Source of the DNA: Montifringilla adamsi
Lineage: Eukaryota; Chordata; Aves; Passeriformes; Passeridae
Length of the DNA: 64,000 bases
Direction of reading: 5' to 3'
Assembly: GCA_017590115.1 (NCBI GenBank)
Contig: JAGGNK010012559.1
Span: 1,967,236-2,031,235, forward strand
The notes below the pieces were generated by a model, which saw only the letters and a program-made list of their open reading frames with translations, did no database searches and was not told the DNA's origin. Every line of letters starts with the position of its first letter. Position 1 is the first letter of the stretch. Positions 42,985 through 53,496 of the stretch are shown piece by piece. The position numbers were made by a program, and so were the translations under genes.

Positions 42985-43480
42985 ACTGGGGCAGATGCCA
43001 ACAGGGCAGGGGTCACAGGCTCAGGGGCCATGGGCTCACCCCAGGGCAGATGCCATCAGAACAGGGGTCACAGGCTCAGGGTCACAGGCTCAGGGTCACA
43101 GGCTCCCCCAGGGCAGATGCCAGCAGGACAGGGGTCACAGGCTCAGGGTCACAGGCTCAGGGTCACAGCTCACCCCAGGGCAGATGCCAGCAGGACAGGG
43201 GTCACGGGCTCAGGGTCACAGGCTCAGGGTCACAGCTCACCCCAGGGCAGATGCCAGCAGGACAGGGGTCACAGGCTCAGGGTCACAGGCGCAGTGACAG
43301 AGGCACAGGGTAACAGCTCACCCCAGGGCAGATGCCATCAGGACAGGGGTCACAGGCTCAGGGTCACAGGCTCAGGGTCACAGCTCACCCCAGGGCAGAT
43401 GCCAGCAGGACAGGGGTCACAGGCTCAGGGTCACAGGCTCAGGGTCACAGCTCGCCCCAGGGCAGATGCCAGCAGGGTCA
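42985..43480. repeat. 67-bp minisatellite of nested 14-bp units
   Basis: The outer unit runs from 'ctcaccccagggcagatgcc' through 'agcaggacaggggtcac' to repeated 'aggctcagggtcac'. Starts at 43169, 43236, 43317, 43384 and 43451 give periods of 67, 81, 67 and 67 bp. The 81-bp copy has an extra, mutated 14-bp subunit, so the array grows at two scales. Spurious frames read RCQQDRG, SGSQAQGH and similar. Confidence 0.96.
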
Positions 43481-44052
43481 GGGGCTCTGCAGGCCCCAGA
43501 GGGGTTCAAAGTGCAAACACCCCCGTGCTTGGTCAGGCACAGCCACAGCCAGGGCTGTCCTGTCAGGAGCAGCCCAGGAGGTGACACAGTGACACAAACT
43601 GCTGGAGATGCCACATCCACCAGGTCTCTGGGGCAGCCACAGGGATCTCCATGGATCTCTGCTCAGGAGCATGGAGCACAGGGCCAGGAGTGAGCAGGGA
43701 GCAGCAGGTGTGAGCCTCAGCCAGGGCTGGCCACGCAGCTCCTGTGGCTGATGGGATCCCCGGGCCCCCTTGGGTTCTGCTGGGGATGGGTTTCCAGTGC
43801 TGCCAGGGCACTGGGCTCAGCTGCTCCCTCCCCACACCAGGAAATATGTGGGCTTTTCTCCTGCTGAAGCGTGCCTGGTTTCAGCTTCCGAGAGATGGCT
43901 GCAGCCACCTCCATCTCACTGTGTCCCTCCCTGGCAGCCCAGAACTGCTTCATTCTCACCAGATCCTTGTGGTCCAACAGAGGCATGAGCAGCAGGGACA
44001 TTTCATGGAGCTTGCAGGGTTTCCTGCTGCCCTCCAACTAATCCCTCGAACT
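43481..44052. other. unassigned single-copy DNA
   Basis: No gene recognised. Confidence 0.5.
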
Positions 44053-44399
44053 CTGCAGTGCAGACTTTTCTGTCCAATTACAAAATACCACCCAAACCCA
44101 TGAAGAAGAAAGTAAAGAAGAATAGCTTGCCTCTGCCCTAAAACCTCCATCTTGCTTCATATATATTACCATATTCTAAAACCCCAAACTCTAAGTTTCC
44201 CACCCTGTGACATTACACACTTCTAACCAACTCCACACCTGTAATCCCAGTGCTATCAATCAATTTTGGAAGCCTTTTCCATGGCCTCAGGTCAAAGCCT
44301 TTTTTTGGAAGCCTTTTCCATGGCCGCAGTTCTCTCCTGGGAGTCAGAGTCTGTCAGCACAGAAAGTCTAAAATTCTCAGCAGCCAGAACGCCAGCACA
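44053..44399 (-). mobile_element. LTR fragment, GGCTGCTGAG family (3'-truncated)
   Basis: Minus-strand relative of 30489-31020, starting near 44399 and losing similarity after 'aattggacagaaaagtctgc' (about 44053). It has a local duplication of 'ggaagccttttccatggcc' (44267-44286 and 44306-44325 on plus) that the 30-kb copy lacks. Non-coding. Confidence 0.78.
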
Positions 44400-45410
44400 G
44401 CTCCAAGTGAGTGCCCACAGCCCTGATGATGCAGGAGGAGCTGGCAGGGAGTGCAGGGGCTGGCATGACCTGGTTCTCCTTCTCAAGGACAGCTTTAGCT
44501 CCAACAGGCCCTGGACAGTTCCTGCAGCTCCCGGTAGGTCTGTGCTGGAAAGCCCTTCCTTCAGACCTGTTAATTGTTAAACAACACTGGGCTTTCATTA
44601 AAAAAGAGCCAAGTACCTTACAGGGAGAGCTGGAGGTTAACAAGCTGGGCAAGGTCACTGTCTGACCTGCTCCTCCCCTGGGAAGGGCTGCACAATCCTG
44701 ATGCTCTCCCACCCCTCATAAGCCAGACTGTGCAGGCAGGACCTGCCATGGCAGGGACCCCACACCCAGCCCAAACCCCTGGCCCTGCCCAGGACAGGCT
44801 GAGGGCACTGGGAGCTGCTGGTGGGACCTAGGCACTGTGCCAGTGCTGGAGCAGTGACAGTGCAGGCAGTGACCAGGGTGAGGGTCAGCATGGCTCTGCA
44901 GTGGGTAGGGAACCCCTCAGGGAGCTCCTGAGGCAGGGGAGGACCCCACATGGCTGAGCTGGGCTGGGGAAAGGTGACATCTCAGGGCACCTGGGCTCAG
45001 GGAATGCTTTGCCACTGTGCAGAGCTGGCTGGGAGCTGCTGCTGCTGCTCACACAGTGCCAGTGTCCCCTGGTCACTGTCCACCCCAATGGGTGATGCTG
45101 CAGGTCCCCATGGCCAGCACACTGCCCACCTCGCCCCCCTTCTCAGGGCTGTCCTGGAATCCCTTGAGGCAGGAGCAGTCCCTTTCTCCCTCTCAAGGAC
45201 AGAACTTGTGTTCAGAGAGGTCTGTGCCTCATCTGGGAGAGGAAAAATGAGATTTGACAGCTCTTAAGCTGCTCCTGTGGAAGGCCCGGTGCTTCCCAGT
45301 GGACTTTGCTGCAGCTCCCTCCCAGAACACACACAGCACCAGGAAATCGGGTGCATGAGAAGCTGAGCACTCACTGTCACTCCTGTGCAGCTCGGTGTGG
45401 TTAAACACCT
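44400..45410. other. unassigned single-copy DNA
   Basis: No gene or repeat recognised. Confidence 0.5.
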
Positions 45411-45690
45411 TTGCAGACAGAGCTAAGTGACGTCCTGAAGGTCAGCGAGGAGATCAGCAGCCCTGCAAGCCAGGAAAGGATCCCAGGCTGGCCACGCCAT
45501 CTGAGCACTGGGGGGGTCAGCCTTTGGCCAGATGCTGTTCAGCAGCCCATCAATAAGTTGGCAGTCAATACCAAATCTCTCCGGATGGAATTTGTCAATG
45601 ACACAAAGATTGGCAGAGTGGTGAATAATGAGGCTGTCACATGGAGCTGGAGCGCTTCCCTGGCTGGGCCCCTTCCAACAAAAGGGGTTT
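45411..45690 (+). mobile_element. CR1 LINE internal fragment, reverse-transcriptase motif region
   Basis: The frame from 45411 contains FVNDTKIGRVVNN, which lines up with the CR1 reverse-transcriptase catalytic motif FADDTKLGGVV. The Ala and the first catalytic Asp are replaced by Val and Asn, so even this piece would be inactive. The 5' and 3' parts of the RT domain are absent. Other reading: coincidence, but position and spacing of the motif argue against that. Confidence 0.6.
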
Positions 45691-45824
45691 TAATGGCCTC
45701 AGATGCAAAGCAGGGCTGGGCTGGGGCTGGAGGGGGGCTGGCAGGATGGGAGGGCCCCGGGGAGGCTCTGGAGGTGGGAATGTGGGTGGCACCTCCCGGG
45801 ATGGGCAGGGACAGGTAACACTGG

Positions 45825-46150
45825 TGCCTGGAGTGGGTACCTAGGACAGAGGCCAGACAAGACTAAGAGAATAAAGTGGGTTTTTATTAAAGGCCTTCTA
45901 CAGATACACCTTGGGCAGCCAAAGCCTCTCAGAGGCTGCACCCAAGATGGACAATGGTCACGAGTTTATCAGACAATTATAAGTTTGTTCCATTTACATA
46001 TCAAAGGTTAATCCTCAATTACAGCTTCAGGTAATGAAGTCATTTACCCCCAGTTTGCTCCCCCCAATTCACCTTTGTTTACACTTTTTGGGCCAGAGGC
46101 AGAGGGTGTCCTTGGATCTCAGGCCTGGAAGGATTGTTCTGTCTGACCAA
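45825..46150 (-). mobile_element. LTR, TGATGCCTT family (5'-truncated)
   Basis: Minus-strand copy with its 3' end (CCAGGCA) at 45825. It matches 25204-25628 over the 3' three quarters: 'gacagaggccagacaagact', 'gtgggtttttattaaaggcc', 'aggctgcacccaagatggac', 'aacttataat' region, 'cagtttgctccccccaattc'. The first quarter of the LTR is missing or replaced after about 46150. Confidence 0.87.
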
Positions 46151-46438
46151 ATGCAAAACCAGTAACTAACTCTCTACTTTTGTCCAAACCTGGCTACTTT
46201 GTCTTCCAAGACTCCCTCTGCTCAGCACCTGCAATCCCAGGAATGCTGGATGTGAACAGAGGCTTTTGGGGAAGATCCTCAGATGTGAGGGAGAAGAAAA
46301 GCAAGTGAGGATGCATTAAAGGTGACAGAGCAGCAGGGCTGTGCTGATGGCGAGCTCCTGTGCAGGTGTCACTCGTGCTGTCCCTGCTCTGTGTGGTGGA
46401 AGCCACCCCGATCCCCAGGGGCAGGCTCTGGGCAGTGC
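46151..46438. other. spacer between two LTRs
   Basis: No gene recognised. Confidence 0.4.
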
Positions 46439-46857
46439 TGGAATCGAGGCGACCCCGGCGACGGGAAGAGAATGATGAGGAGGACTCCATCTTACCAGAA
46501 GGCTAATTAATTACTTTATTATACTATATTATTCTATACTATATTACATTACATCTAAACTGAATCTGCCAAGCACTCACCCTGCACACAACTGCACAGA
46601 ATCTCGTGCCTGTCACTGACAGTCCTGACACACACACACACACACACACACACACTTAGCCCTGGTAGGCCAAGGAAACAAAACCCCATCACCCTGGGTA
46701 AACAATCTCCATACTGCATCCTACTTTTGCACAAACACAGGCACAGCAAATGATAAGCATTGTTTCTTCTTTCTTTGAGGCTCCTCGCTGCGATTCCCAG
46801 AAAATATCCCTGGGAAGTTGTGCCTTGCTTTTCTCTGTGAAGAGAAATGCGGCCACA
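46439..46857 (-). mobile_element. solo LTR, GT-bearing subfamily (copy 3)
   Basis: Minus-strand copy of the family at 2635 and 35638. Plus-strand text includes 'ccagaaggctaattaattac', 'ctgaatctgccaagcactca', (AC)14 at 46628-46655, 'aggccaaggaaacaaaaccc' and 'tgccttgcttttctctgtga'. The 5' start is near 46857. Together with copy 1 it suggests that the LTR end includes the CpG-containing 'gccgggg.cgcct' segment. Confidence 0.88.
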
Positions 46858-46929
46858 GGGCAGGACCTGGGGGCTCCTTCTCTGTGTGCCCAGAGCCCTC
46901 CTGCCTCCCTGCAGCACCTGCTGGAACCG

Positions 46930-47660
46930 TTGGAGCAGGGATTTCCATCCCTCAGAAAATAATTATGGGAAGAAAAGTGCTGGTATTAATCGGAGCCTCC
47001 ATTTAAAGATTAACCACAACAAATGTGTTGCATGCAGGAAGTTTATTTAACAATGCTCCCATTGTACACCCGAGAGCATGTTTGTCTTCATTAGTGCAGT
47101 AATTCATTATATGGCCTCTCTAACATTCAAATCAGAAGGAAGAATATTAAAAAAGTAATTATACTTTTCAAAGTAAAGCTTTATGGGTAAATTGTATGCA
47201 AATCGCTGTCTAAATCAGGGCGGCATATCTTAAGCAGATCTAAAAGTTGCAAAGGCTTCCACGGCATCATTGATATGTAATCAACATAGATGTATGATTC
47301 TGCTCCTTACTTAGGCAAATTTGAATGGCAATCCTCAAGTAGGTAATTGGTATTTATCACAATGGCTGATGGGGAGAAGCTATAATCTTGTTACGGGTGG
47401 GACCAGCCTGTCATAAATCAACCTGCTTGGAGGTTACTGCAAGACTCTGTCACATTTGGGTTTCCAGATGCTTTTAATCACCTTTTTTAACCTTCACCTC
47501 GTTTGTAATATGGGCAAATAACCTTCAGGTCTTTGAAGGCCTCTTCTGCAGGTGTCAGTGCGTTCGGGGAAATAGCTGAGTGCCCTCACACCATTTGTCC
47601 ACCCCGTGGTGACAAGCCCCTTTTCTCTAATCAAGATAGTTTAATGAGATTTTTTTTTCC
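46930..47660. promoter_or_regulatory. A+T-rich non-repetitive block, strongest conserved-element candidate
   Basis: About 730 bp with low CpG and no repeat family, against GC-rich flanks. It holds many homeodomain cores ('aaaataattatggg', 'cattagtgcagtaattcatt', 'aaaaagtaattatac') and a perfect octamer ATGCAAAT at 47196-47203. Dense TAAT/ATTA and POU sites in a long repeat-free block are typical of developmental enhancers. Coding frames are short. Motifs and composition are seen; enhancer function is inferred. Confidence 0.45.
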
Positions 47661-48744
47661 TTACTAAAATAGCGCTAGGAATAAAACATGAAATTGATCA
47701 TTTATGTGCACCAGGGAAATCACGTCATTTGGAAAATAATTTAACAAGATTGGATGGTTCAGATTTACTGCCCAAACTGCAATCACCAGCTCTGGGGACT
47801 GGGGAGGGAGGGCACAGGGGCATCCCAGAGCCTGCTGGGGGAGCATGGATGGGTGCAGAACACCCACCCACACGGCCCTGGGGGCAGATGTCCCCTGCCA
47901 CCTCGTCCCCCTTGCAAATCCATGCTGCTTCCCCAGGCATCAGGGCTGAAATCCCTCCCCCAGCTCTGGGGAGCTGTGGGGTGTGGCTGGAGCCTGGGGT
48001 GGGGTCAGCTGGGGTGTAGGGGGATATGCAACTCCCTTTCCCCAAATTCACCCCTCAGGGTCTGGCTGTGCCAGGGGTGTCCCTGCAGCCCCCGTGTCCC
48101 TGCTGTCACACAGCACAGGGGTCCCACAGAGCTCTGAGGCTCAAACACTCAGCAGGGTTTAGGCTGGCAGGTCAGGGCACCCCCGAGCACCCCAGCACCC
48201 CTCCTCCCCAGAGGATTCACAAGCCAACACGTTTCCTGCAGGGGTCTCGGGGGGCAATGGCCGTGCTGCTGAGGCACCACCAGCCCCATTTCCCCACCAC
48301 GGGGATGAGCACTGGCAGGAATGTTCTTCTCCTCTGGCACCAGGTGCCCAAGGTGCCAGGGCCCAGTTCTGCCCAGCCCCAGGCACCAAACTGCCAGGCT
48401 GGGGTCACCCAAGGGGAGCCAGGGGTCTCTGTTCCATGCACTGTGACTTTTCTGTAGTGCCTGCCCCGCTCCTCCGTGCTGGCAGCTCCACTCTGCTCCT
48501 CCCAGCTGGGGTGTTGGCATTCCCAGGTGTCCATCAGCATCTCTGCTCCTGCCAGGGAGCACCTTCAGCACCCAGCCCTGACACCAAGGGCGTGCAGGCA
48601 TCTCTGCCAGCTCAGCATCCTCCCTGATCCCTGCTCTCTCCATCCCTCTGGCTGCATCCCCACTCCCTGCTGGGGCACACAGAAGCAGATACCCCAGAAC
48701 ACCTTGCTGGTGTTGCTGCTGGATAAGGAGAGCTGCATCTCCTG
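47661..48744. other. unassigned single-copy DNA
   Basis: GC-rich, no recognised exon; long frames are compositional. Confidence 0.5.
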
Positions 48745-48825
48745 CTCCTGCCCGTGGCAGGGGGTTGGAACTGGATGAGTTTTAGGGGTTTTCCAACCCA
48801 AACCATTCTGGGATTCTCTGATCTC
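48745..48825 (+). mobile_element. CR1 LINE, short 3' end
   Basis: 'cccgtggcagggggttggaa' followed by 'ggttttccaacccaaaccat' and 'tctgggattctctga' is the terminal part of a CR1 in plus orientation. Confidence 0.88.
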
Positions 48826-49228
48826 CCAGGGAAATGGTCCCTGTGCAGAGCCCATCCTGTCCAAACTCCTGATGCTGAGGCCTTGCACTGATTTAGGGAG
48901 GGGCAGACACAGACCTGGGAGCATTCAGGGAGCCTGACAGGGAATCATGGCAGAGCAAAAACAATTCAAAACGTCCAAAGGGACTTGAAGAGGATTCACA
49001 GCTGAAAATAGGGGTGAAGTGGTTTCTGCTGGTTATTAATGCCGTGCTATTTGTTCCATGTTATTAGCAGGTGATAACGTGCTGAGCAGAGGTGAGAGGC
49101 ACACACAGAAATGCACAGTGCAAATTCATCTCCTCCAGCACGAGGCAATTGCAGGGCTGAGCTGGGGCACTGCTGAGCACCATGAGCCAGCAGAGATCTG
49201 AGCACTGGAGAAATGAACATTTTTTTTT
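48826..49228. other. unassigned single-copy DNA
   Basis: No gene recognised. Confidence 0.45.
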
Positions 49229-49261
49229 ATCCCTTTCCTTTCTTCTCCTTTTTTTCTTTTT

Positions 49262-49304
<43 letters not shown>

Positions 49305-49325
49305 GGCGGAGGGGGTTTTTTTTTT
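49229..49325. repeat. pyrimidine tract with T40 homopolymer
   Basis: A C/T tract whose core, 49264-49303, is about 40 consecutive T, followed by 'gggcggagggggtttttttt'. This length is error-prone in sequencing, so the true number is uncertain. No poly-A-tailed retrocopy is recognised beside it on the minus strand. Confidence 0.92.
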
Positions 49326-49369
49326 GGAAGGGGAAAGAGGTTACATTTTTCTGTGTCAGAAATATTCCG

Positions 49370-49940
49370 TGACACGAGAGAATCCATCAAATGACACTGC
49401 GTGTCAGGTCATGTCACAACATCATTAAAACATTATATCTTGTTGATGAGGCTCTTGCCATCAATTCAGAGAGTGACTGATTTGATCTGCAAAAAGTGGA
49501 AGTTTCTGTGCCCTGTTTGCAAGACAGCTGGCAGCTCTGCGAGAGGAAGCACTATTTCATATTCTATTTAGGGCATTAAGCCTTAATCCCATTAGAAGAT
49601 TCATAGCATAGCCAGCCTCAGATAGAGAGATACTTCCATAGCTGGATGGATTTCTCCTACGACACCTGCACCACATGCTGCATGGAGCCATTTGGAAAAA
49701 AAACAAGCCTACAGTCTTCCCAGCTCCTCTCTGAGAGCTTATCTCTTCCTCTAATACAGTTTAGTGCCAGGTTTTATAGACTGCTCATGCTGTCGGGAAT
49801 GTTTGCTGGTATTCTGTTAACTTGATGCTTGGCTGTTCCAACACTATTCATTTAGGGCAAGCATCTGGCATGTAGCAACAAGATGGCTGATAGAATAAAA
49901 TTAGGCAAGTTTATATGATTAATCATAGCTGGGAGCCAGC
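49370..49940. promoter_or_regulatory. A+T-rich non-repetitive block, possible conserved element
   Basis: Repeat-free, low-CpG DNA with OTX/PITX-type TAATCC (49584-49589), 'gggcattaagccttaatccc', 'tatatgattaatcatagctg' and several GATA-like 'agata' words. It sits about 2 kb from the 47-kb block with similar character, which favours a shared regulatory landscape. Function is inferred only. Confidence 0.4.
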
Positions 49941-50309
49941 ATCGGTCTCAGTTTGCGAGGGGCTGTGATGCACCCTGTGGGTTATTTATCAGAGAGAGCA
50001 AAGCTGTGTTCACACCTCGGGAGAACCCAGGGAAACACACCTTTGGGGGTGCTGACATGGCCTCCTGAGGGGGTTCTGGCAGCCCTGGGGCTGGGAGGAG
50101 GCAAAAGGCACGGTGCTGCAGAGCAGGGGATGGTGGTGGCTCTGCCTAAGCCCCTGCCTGAACCACACAGGAACTGGGAACCTGGTGACCAGGGTGGGAC
50201 CTGTGTGAGCTCAGGACACACATCCTTCATCCCCACCTCCTACCTTAGTGCCAGGCTATGTCCAAACACAGCCCCAGTCTGTGTAGCCCAGAGGATGGTA
50301 AACCCAGGG
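49941..50309. other. unassigned single-copy DNA
   Basis: No gene recognised. Confidence 0.45.
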
Positions 50310-50535
50310 AACAGAAAGAGGCCAGGGTTAGATGAGAAATCAGGAAGAAATTCTTCCCTGGGAGGGTGGGCAGGCCCTGGCACAGAGTGCCAGAGCAGCT
50401 GTGGCTGCCCCTGGATCCCTGGCAGTGCCCGAGGCCAGGTTTGACAGGGTTTGGAGCACCCTGGGACAGTGGAAGGTGTCCTGGATGGGCTTTAAGGTCC
50501 CTCTTAACCCAAACCCTGCTGTGCCTCTCTGCCTT
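50310..50535 (+). mobile_element. CR1 LINE, 3'-terminal fragment
   Basis: Contains 'aagaaattcttccctgggag', 'ggcaggccctggcacagagt', 'gcagctgtggctgcccctgg', 'tggaaggtgtcctggatggg' and 'ctttaaggtccctcttaacc', ending 'ctgtgcctctctgc'. Plus orientation, 5'-truncated. Confidence 0.93.
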
Positions 50536-51439
50536 GGTTTGGTGTGACAGCAGGGGACAGCCCAAGCCCCAATCCTGAGCAGGGATAAGCACTTCCCAGA
50601 GCAGCAGCCCTGGTCTGTGAGGGCACAAAGTCTCATGCCCTCCTGGCACCTCCAATCTCCATGGCTCCTGCTCATCCCCCTGGCTCTGTGGGGCACCACA
50701 GCCCCTGCACTGGAGGCTGCCATGGATCCTGCAGGCTGCTGTGCATCCCTCTGGCCAGAGCACGACCTGCCTCTGGCCCCTGGCTGCTCAGCAGCCCGGT
50801 GGCTCAGCTGCTGCTGGAACTGGTTGCCCTGATGGTGCTGCTGGGCAAGGCAGCTGTGAGGGGCAGAGTGCTGAGCTGGCCCCAGGATGCCCCATCCCTG
50901 GCATGGGAAAACTGGGCCCCAAAGTATCCTGCCCCAAATGTGCCAGCACTGCTAGGATGCAGAGCAATGAGCCCTGTCCTGGTGATGTGCTGGGGAAGGT
51001 CAGTGTGACCATCAGCTGCCAGTCAGCCCCCAGGTTTGGGGAACAGTCCAGGCAGGCGGGATCTCTGCTCTCTGCAGGCCTGGAGGTGTCTGTAACATGG
51101 GCACAGGGCAGAGAAATGGGTTTCCAAAAAATGAGAAATCAAGAAGGAAAGCAAATGCACAGTCTGAGCTGAACCCTGCAGTCCTGCCAAGCTCTGGCTG
51201 TTTCATTTTGCTTTTGTGCCATTGCATTGCTTACCACAGTTCAACAGAATCTGAAGGAAAAAGTCATCCTGAGCTGAGGAATGAAGCACTTGTGCTGCTG
51301 TTAAATTATAATTCCCATTTATTCCTTTATTGCAGAAAGTTTTCTTTTTGAGGTATGGCCATTTGCAGAATTAAAAAAGAGGGGGGGAAATCCCAGCGCC
51401 TGGTGCCAGCTCTGCATCTCCCCGGGTCTGTGTGGGTAT
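50536..51439. other. unassigned single-copy DNA
   Basis: No gene recognised. From about 51170 to 51370 it is A+T-richer. Confidence 0.5.
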
Positions 51440-51615
51440 CTGCTTGTCAGGAGATGCAGCATCAGCTGCCATGCAATAGAGCCATGATTGATAAGTGTGT
51501 AATAACCCTGACCCAGAAAACCACACCTGTAATCTTCCCCTGATGAGCTCTGCCTGCATCAGTCCCATCCGAGTGGTTAAATGCCTCGCTGCTCTTTAAA
51601 GCAGTCAATTGACCC
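51440..51615. promoter_or_regulatory. small A+T-richer block, possible conserved element
   Basis: Repeat-free sequence with 'agccatgattgataagtgtg' (TGATTGAT, PBX/HOX-like) and 'taataaccctgacc', just before the CACCTG minisatellite. Weak, motif-based evidence only. Confidence 0.25.
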
Positions 51616-51685
51616 AGCTGGGATGAGATGGTGCTGCTGAGGCTGCTGGGGAGGGCTGGGGCAGGGCAGCCCCGGGGCTCTGCCC

Positions 51686-51970
51686 CACCTGTGGGGTGCT
51701 CACCTGTGGGGCTGCTCACCTGTGGGGCTGCTCACCCAGGGGGGCTGCTCACCTGTGGGGCTGCTCACCTGTGGGGGATGCTCACCTGTGGGGCTGCTCA
51801 CCTGTGGGGCTGCTCACCTGTGGGATGCTCACCTGTGGGGGTGCTCACCTGTGGAGGCTGCTTACCTGTGGTATCTGCTCACCTGTAGGGGCTGCTCACC
51901 TGTGGGATGCTCACCTGTGGGTGTGCTCACCTGTGGTATCTGCTCACCTGTGGTATCTGCTCACCTGTGG
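51686..51970. repeat. 16-bp minisatellite, core GCTGCTCACCTGTGGG
   Basis: About seventeen copies of a 16-bp unit with small length variants ('ggatgctcacctgtgg', 'gtatctgctcacctgtg'). Nearly every unit holds CACCTG, an E-box bound by ZEB, SNAI and E-protein factors; I count about sixteen. One unit has CACCCAGG and one has TACCTG instead. All three frames show Gly/Cys/Leu/His repeats that are artefacts. Confidence 0.96.
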
Positions 51971-52069
51971 CTCTCTGGGGTCTCCCCCATGTGCTCCTCT
52001 CTCCATCACTGCCCTCTCCCTTTCCCCATCTCCCCTGTTCCCACCCTGCCGCCAGAAGCTCTGGGGCTG
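51971..52069. other. unassigned spacer
   Basis: Nothing recognised. Confidence 0.4.
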
Positions 52070-52590
52070 GGAACTAGGAAACAAGGATTTTCCAAGCGAC
52101 ATCAAAACACTGGCCAAGAATTTTTAAATAAACCTCGAGATCAGCTCTTTTCTCGTTTATTACAAAGGAACCAGTTGTGTGCCAGGCCCTGTGCTGGGCT
52201 CTGTCTGTCTGTCTGTCTGCCTCCCTGTCTCCCCCAGCCCTCTGACTCGCTTATCTATTTACCTATCTATTTACATGTATTTCTTTTCCCGGTGAATTAT
52301 GTCAGGGAGGCAGTAAAGTGTTATGTATTTGCAAGCCCCATAATCTTTAAAAGCACAGTGATGCATGCTCCAGATGAGAAAAGAGCCTCCATCCAGTATG
52401 TTAATAGATAGCATTAGGGCAATAATGAAAAGCACTTGAGACAAGTAAGCCCCTATCAAAAGCTGAGTAATAGAGATGCACAGAATGAATCACAATGCAC
52501 CTCCTCTGCAAAAGATATTAAGACGTCTGCTTTAGTGCAGGGTCTATTCACTCCAACAGCTGCTTCATTTCTCTGATTAAAATGGGAGTG
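52070..52590. promoter_or_regulatory. A+T-rich non-repetitive block, possible conserved element
   Basis: Low-CpG, repeat-free apart from a short (CTGT)n at about 52199-52219 and 'tatctatttacctatctatt'. Motif-like words include 'cagtatgttaatagatagca', 'gggcaataatgaaaagcac' and 'tagagatgcacagaatgaat'. It resembles the blocks at 47.0 and 49.4 kb in composition. Regulatory function is inferred. Confidence 0.4.
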
Positions 52591-53104
52591 GGGAGAGCTT
52601 TTCCAGCCATTTCCCCTTTCATGCAGTACCTTACCCACAGGCAGACGCCCACGCCGTGCCCACAGCGGGGCTGGGCACCCCGGAACACAGCAAGGACACG
52701 CAGGCACATTGTCACATTGTCACACGCACGGTGACACTGCAGCAGCCGGGTGTGCAGCGGCTCCAGCGGGCACCTGCCGCTCCCAGGGCACATTGAACAG
52801 CCCCACGCAGCCCTCAGAGGGCTCAGACAGACACACAGCCCTTTGTGGGGGCACACACAGGGCACCCTGGCACTCTGAGCCTGTCCCCCGCAGCCACCGT
52901 GGGGGCTGGGCTGTGCAGGGGGAGCCAGACAGGCTGGGGGTGCAGGAGGAGATGAGGGTCAGGCATCTGGGGTGCAGGACAGCCTTACAGACAGCAGCCA
53001 CGGACAGGGGTGCTGGAGGTGCTGGCATCGCTGGAGAGGACGGGCACAGCCTGGTGGGACCGTGCTGGGTGCACAGAGCAGGGAAGTGCCCTGCTGCAGA
53101 CAGG
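52591..53104. other. unassigned GC-rich DNA
   Basis: Slightly CpG-richer from 52640 to 52760; no gene recognised. Confidence 0.45.
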
Positions 53105-53280
53105 CTCAGCACTGCACTGTCACATCACCAGGGCAGTGCTGGAGCCACCAGCCCTGGAAGTGCTCAAAAAAACAAGTGGAGGTAGCACTTTGTGGTGTGG
53201 TTCAGTGGGCACAGGGGGATTTGGTAGGAGAATTGCTGGTCTTTAGGAGGGCTTTTCCAGCCTCAGTGTTTCTGTGGCTC
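53105..53280 (+). mobile_element. CR1 LINE, 3'-terminal fragment
   Basis: 'gagccaccagccctggaagt', 'gctcaaaaaaacaagtggag', 'tggttcagtgggcacagggg' and 'ggcttttccagcctcagtgt' follow the order of a CR1 subfamily 3' end that differs from the 'gaggccctggcaca' copies. Plus orientation. Confidence 0.85.
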
Positions 53281-53496
53281 TGGTTCTGTCCCCACGCTGG
53301 CTCTGCCTGCCTGCTCTGGGCTGGGGGGCAGGCAGGAGCCCACACTGGGCTGGCCATCAGCTGCACAGAGCAGCCAGCTCTGCGAGGCTCCAGGGGCAGC
53401 AGCAGAGTGATCCCAGCATGGGGATGGCAGCGAGGGATGGAGCTTGCTGTAGAGGGGGGTCACTCCTCAGGCCTTCCTGAGCTGGAGAAACCTTTA
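53281..53496. other. unassigned spacer
   Basis: Nothing recognised. Confidence 0.4.

Noticed and set aside
42818..43584. Gly/Ser/Gln/His-rich repeat protein frames
   Set aside because: Products of the 67-bp/14-bp minisatellite.
49229..49325. Poly-T tract as the tail of a minus-strand retrocopy
   Set aside because: Sequence beyond the tract on the minus-strand 5' side is not transcript-like and no AATAAA precedes it.
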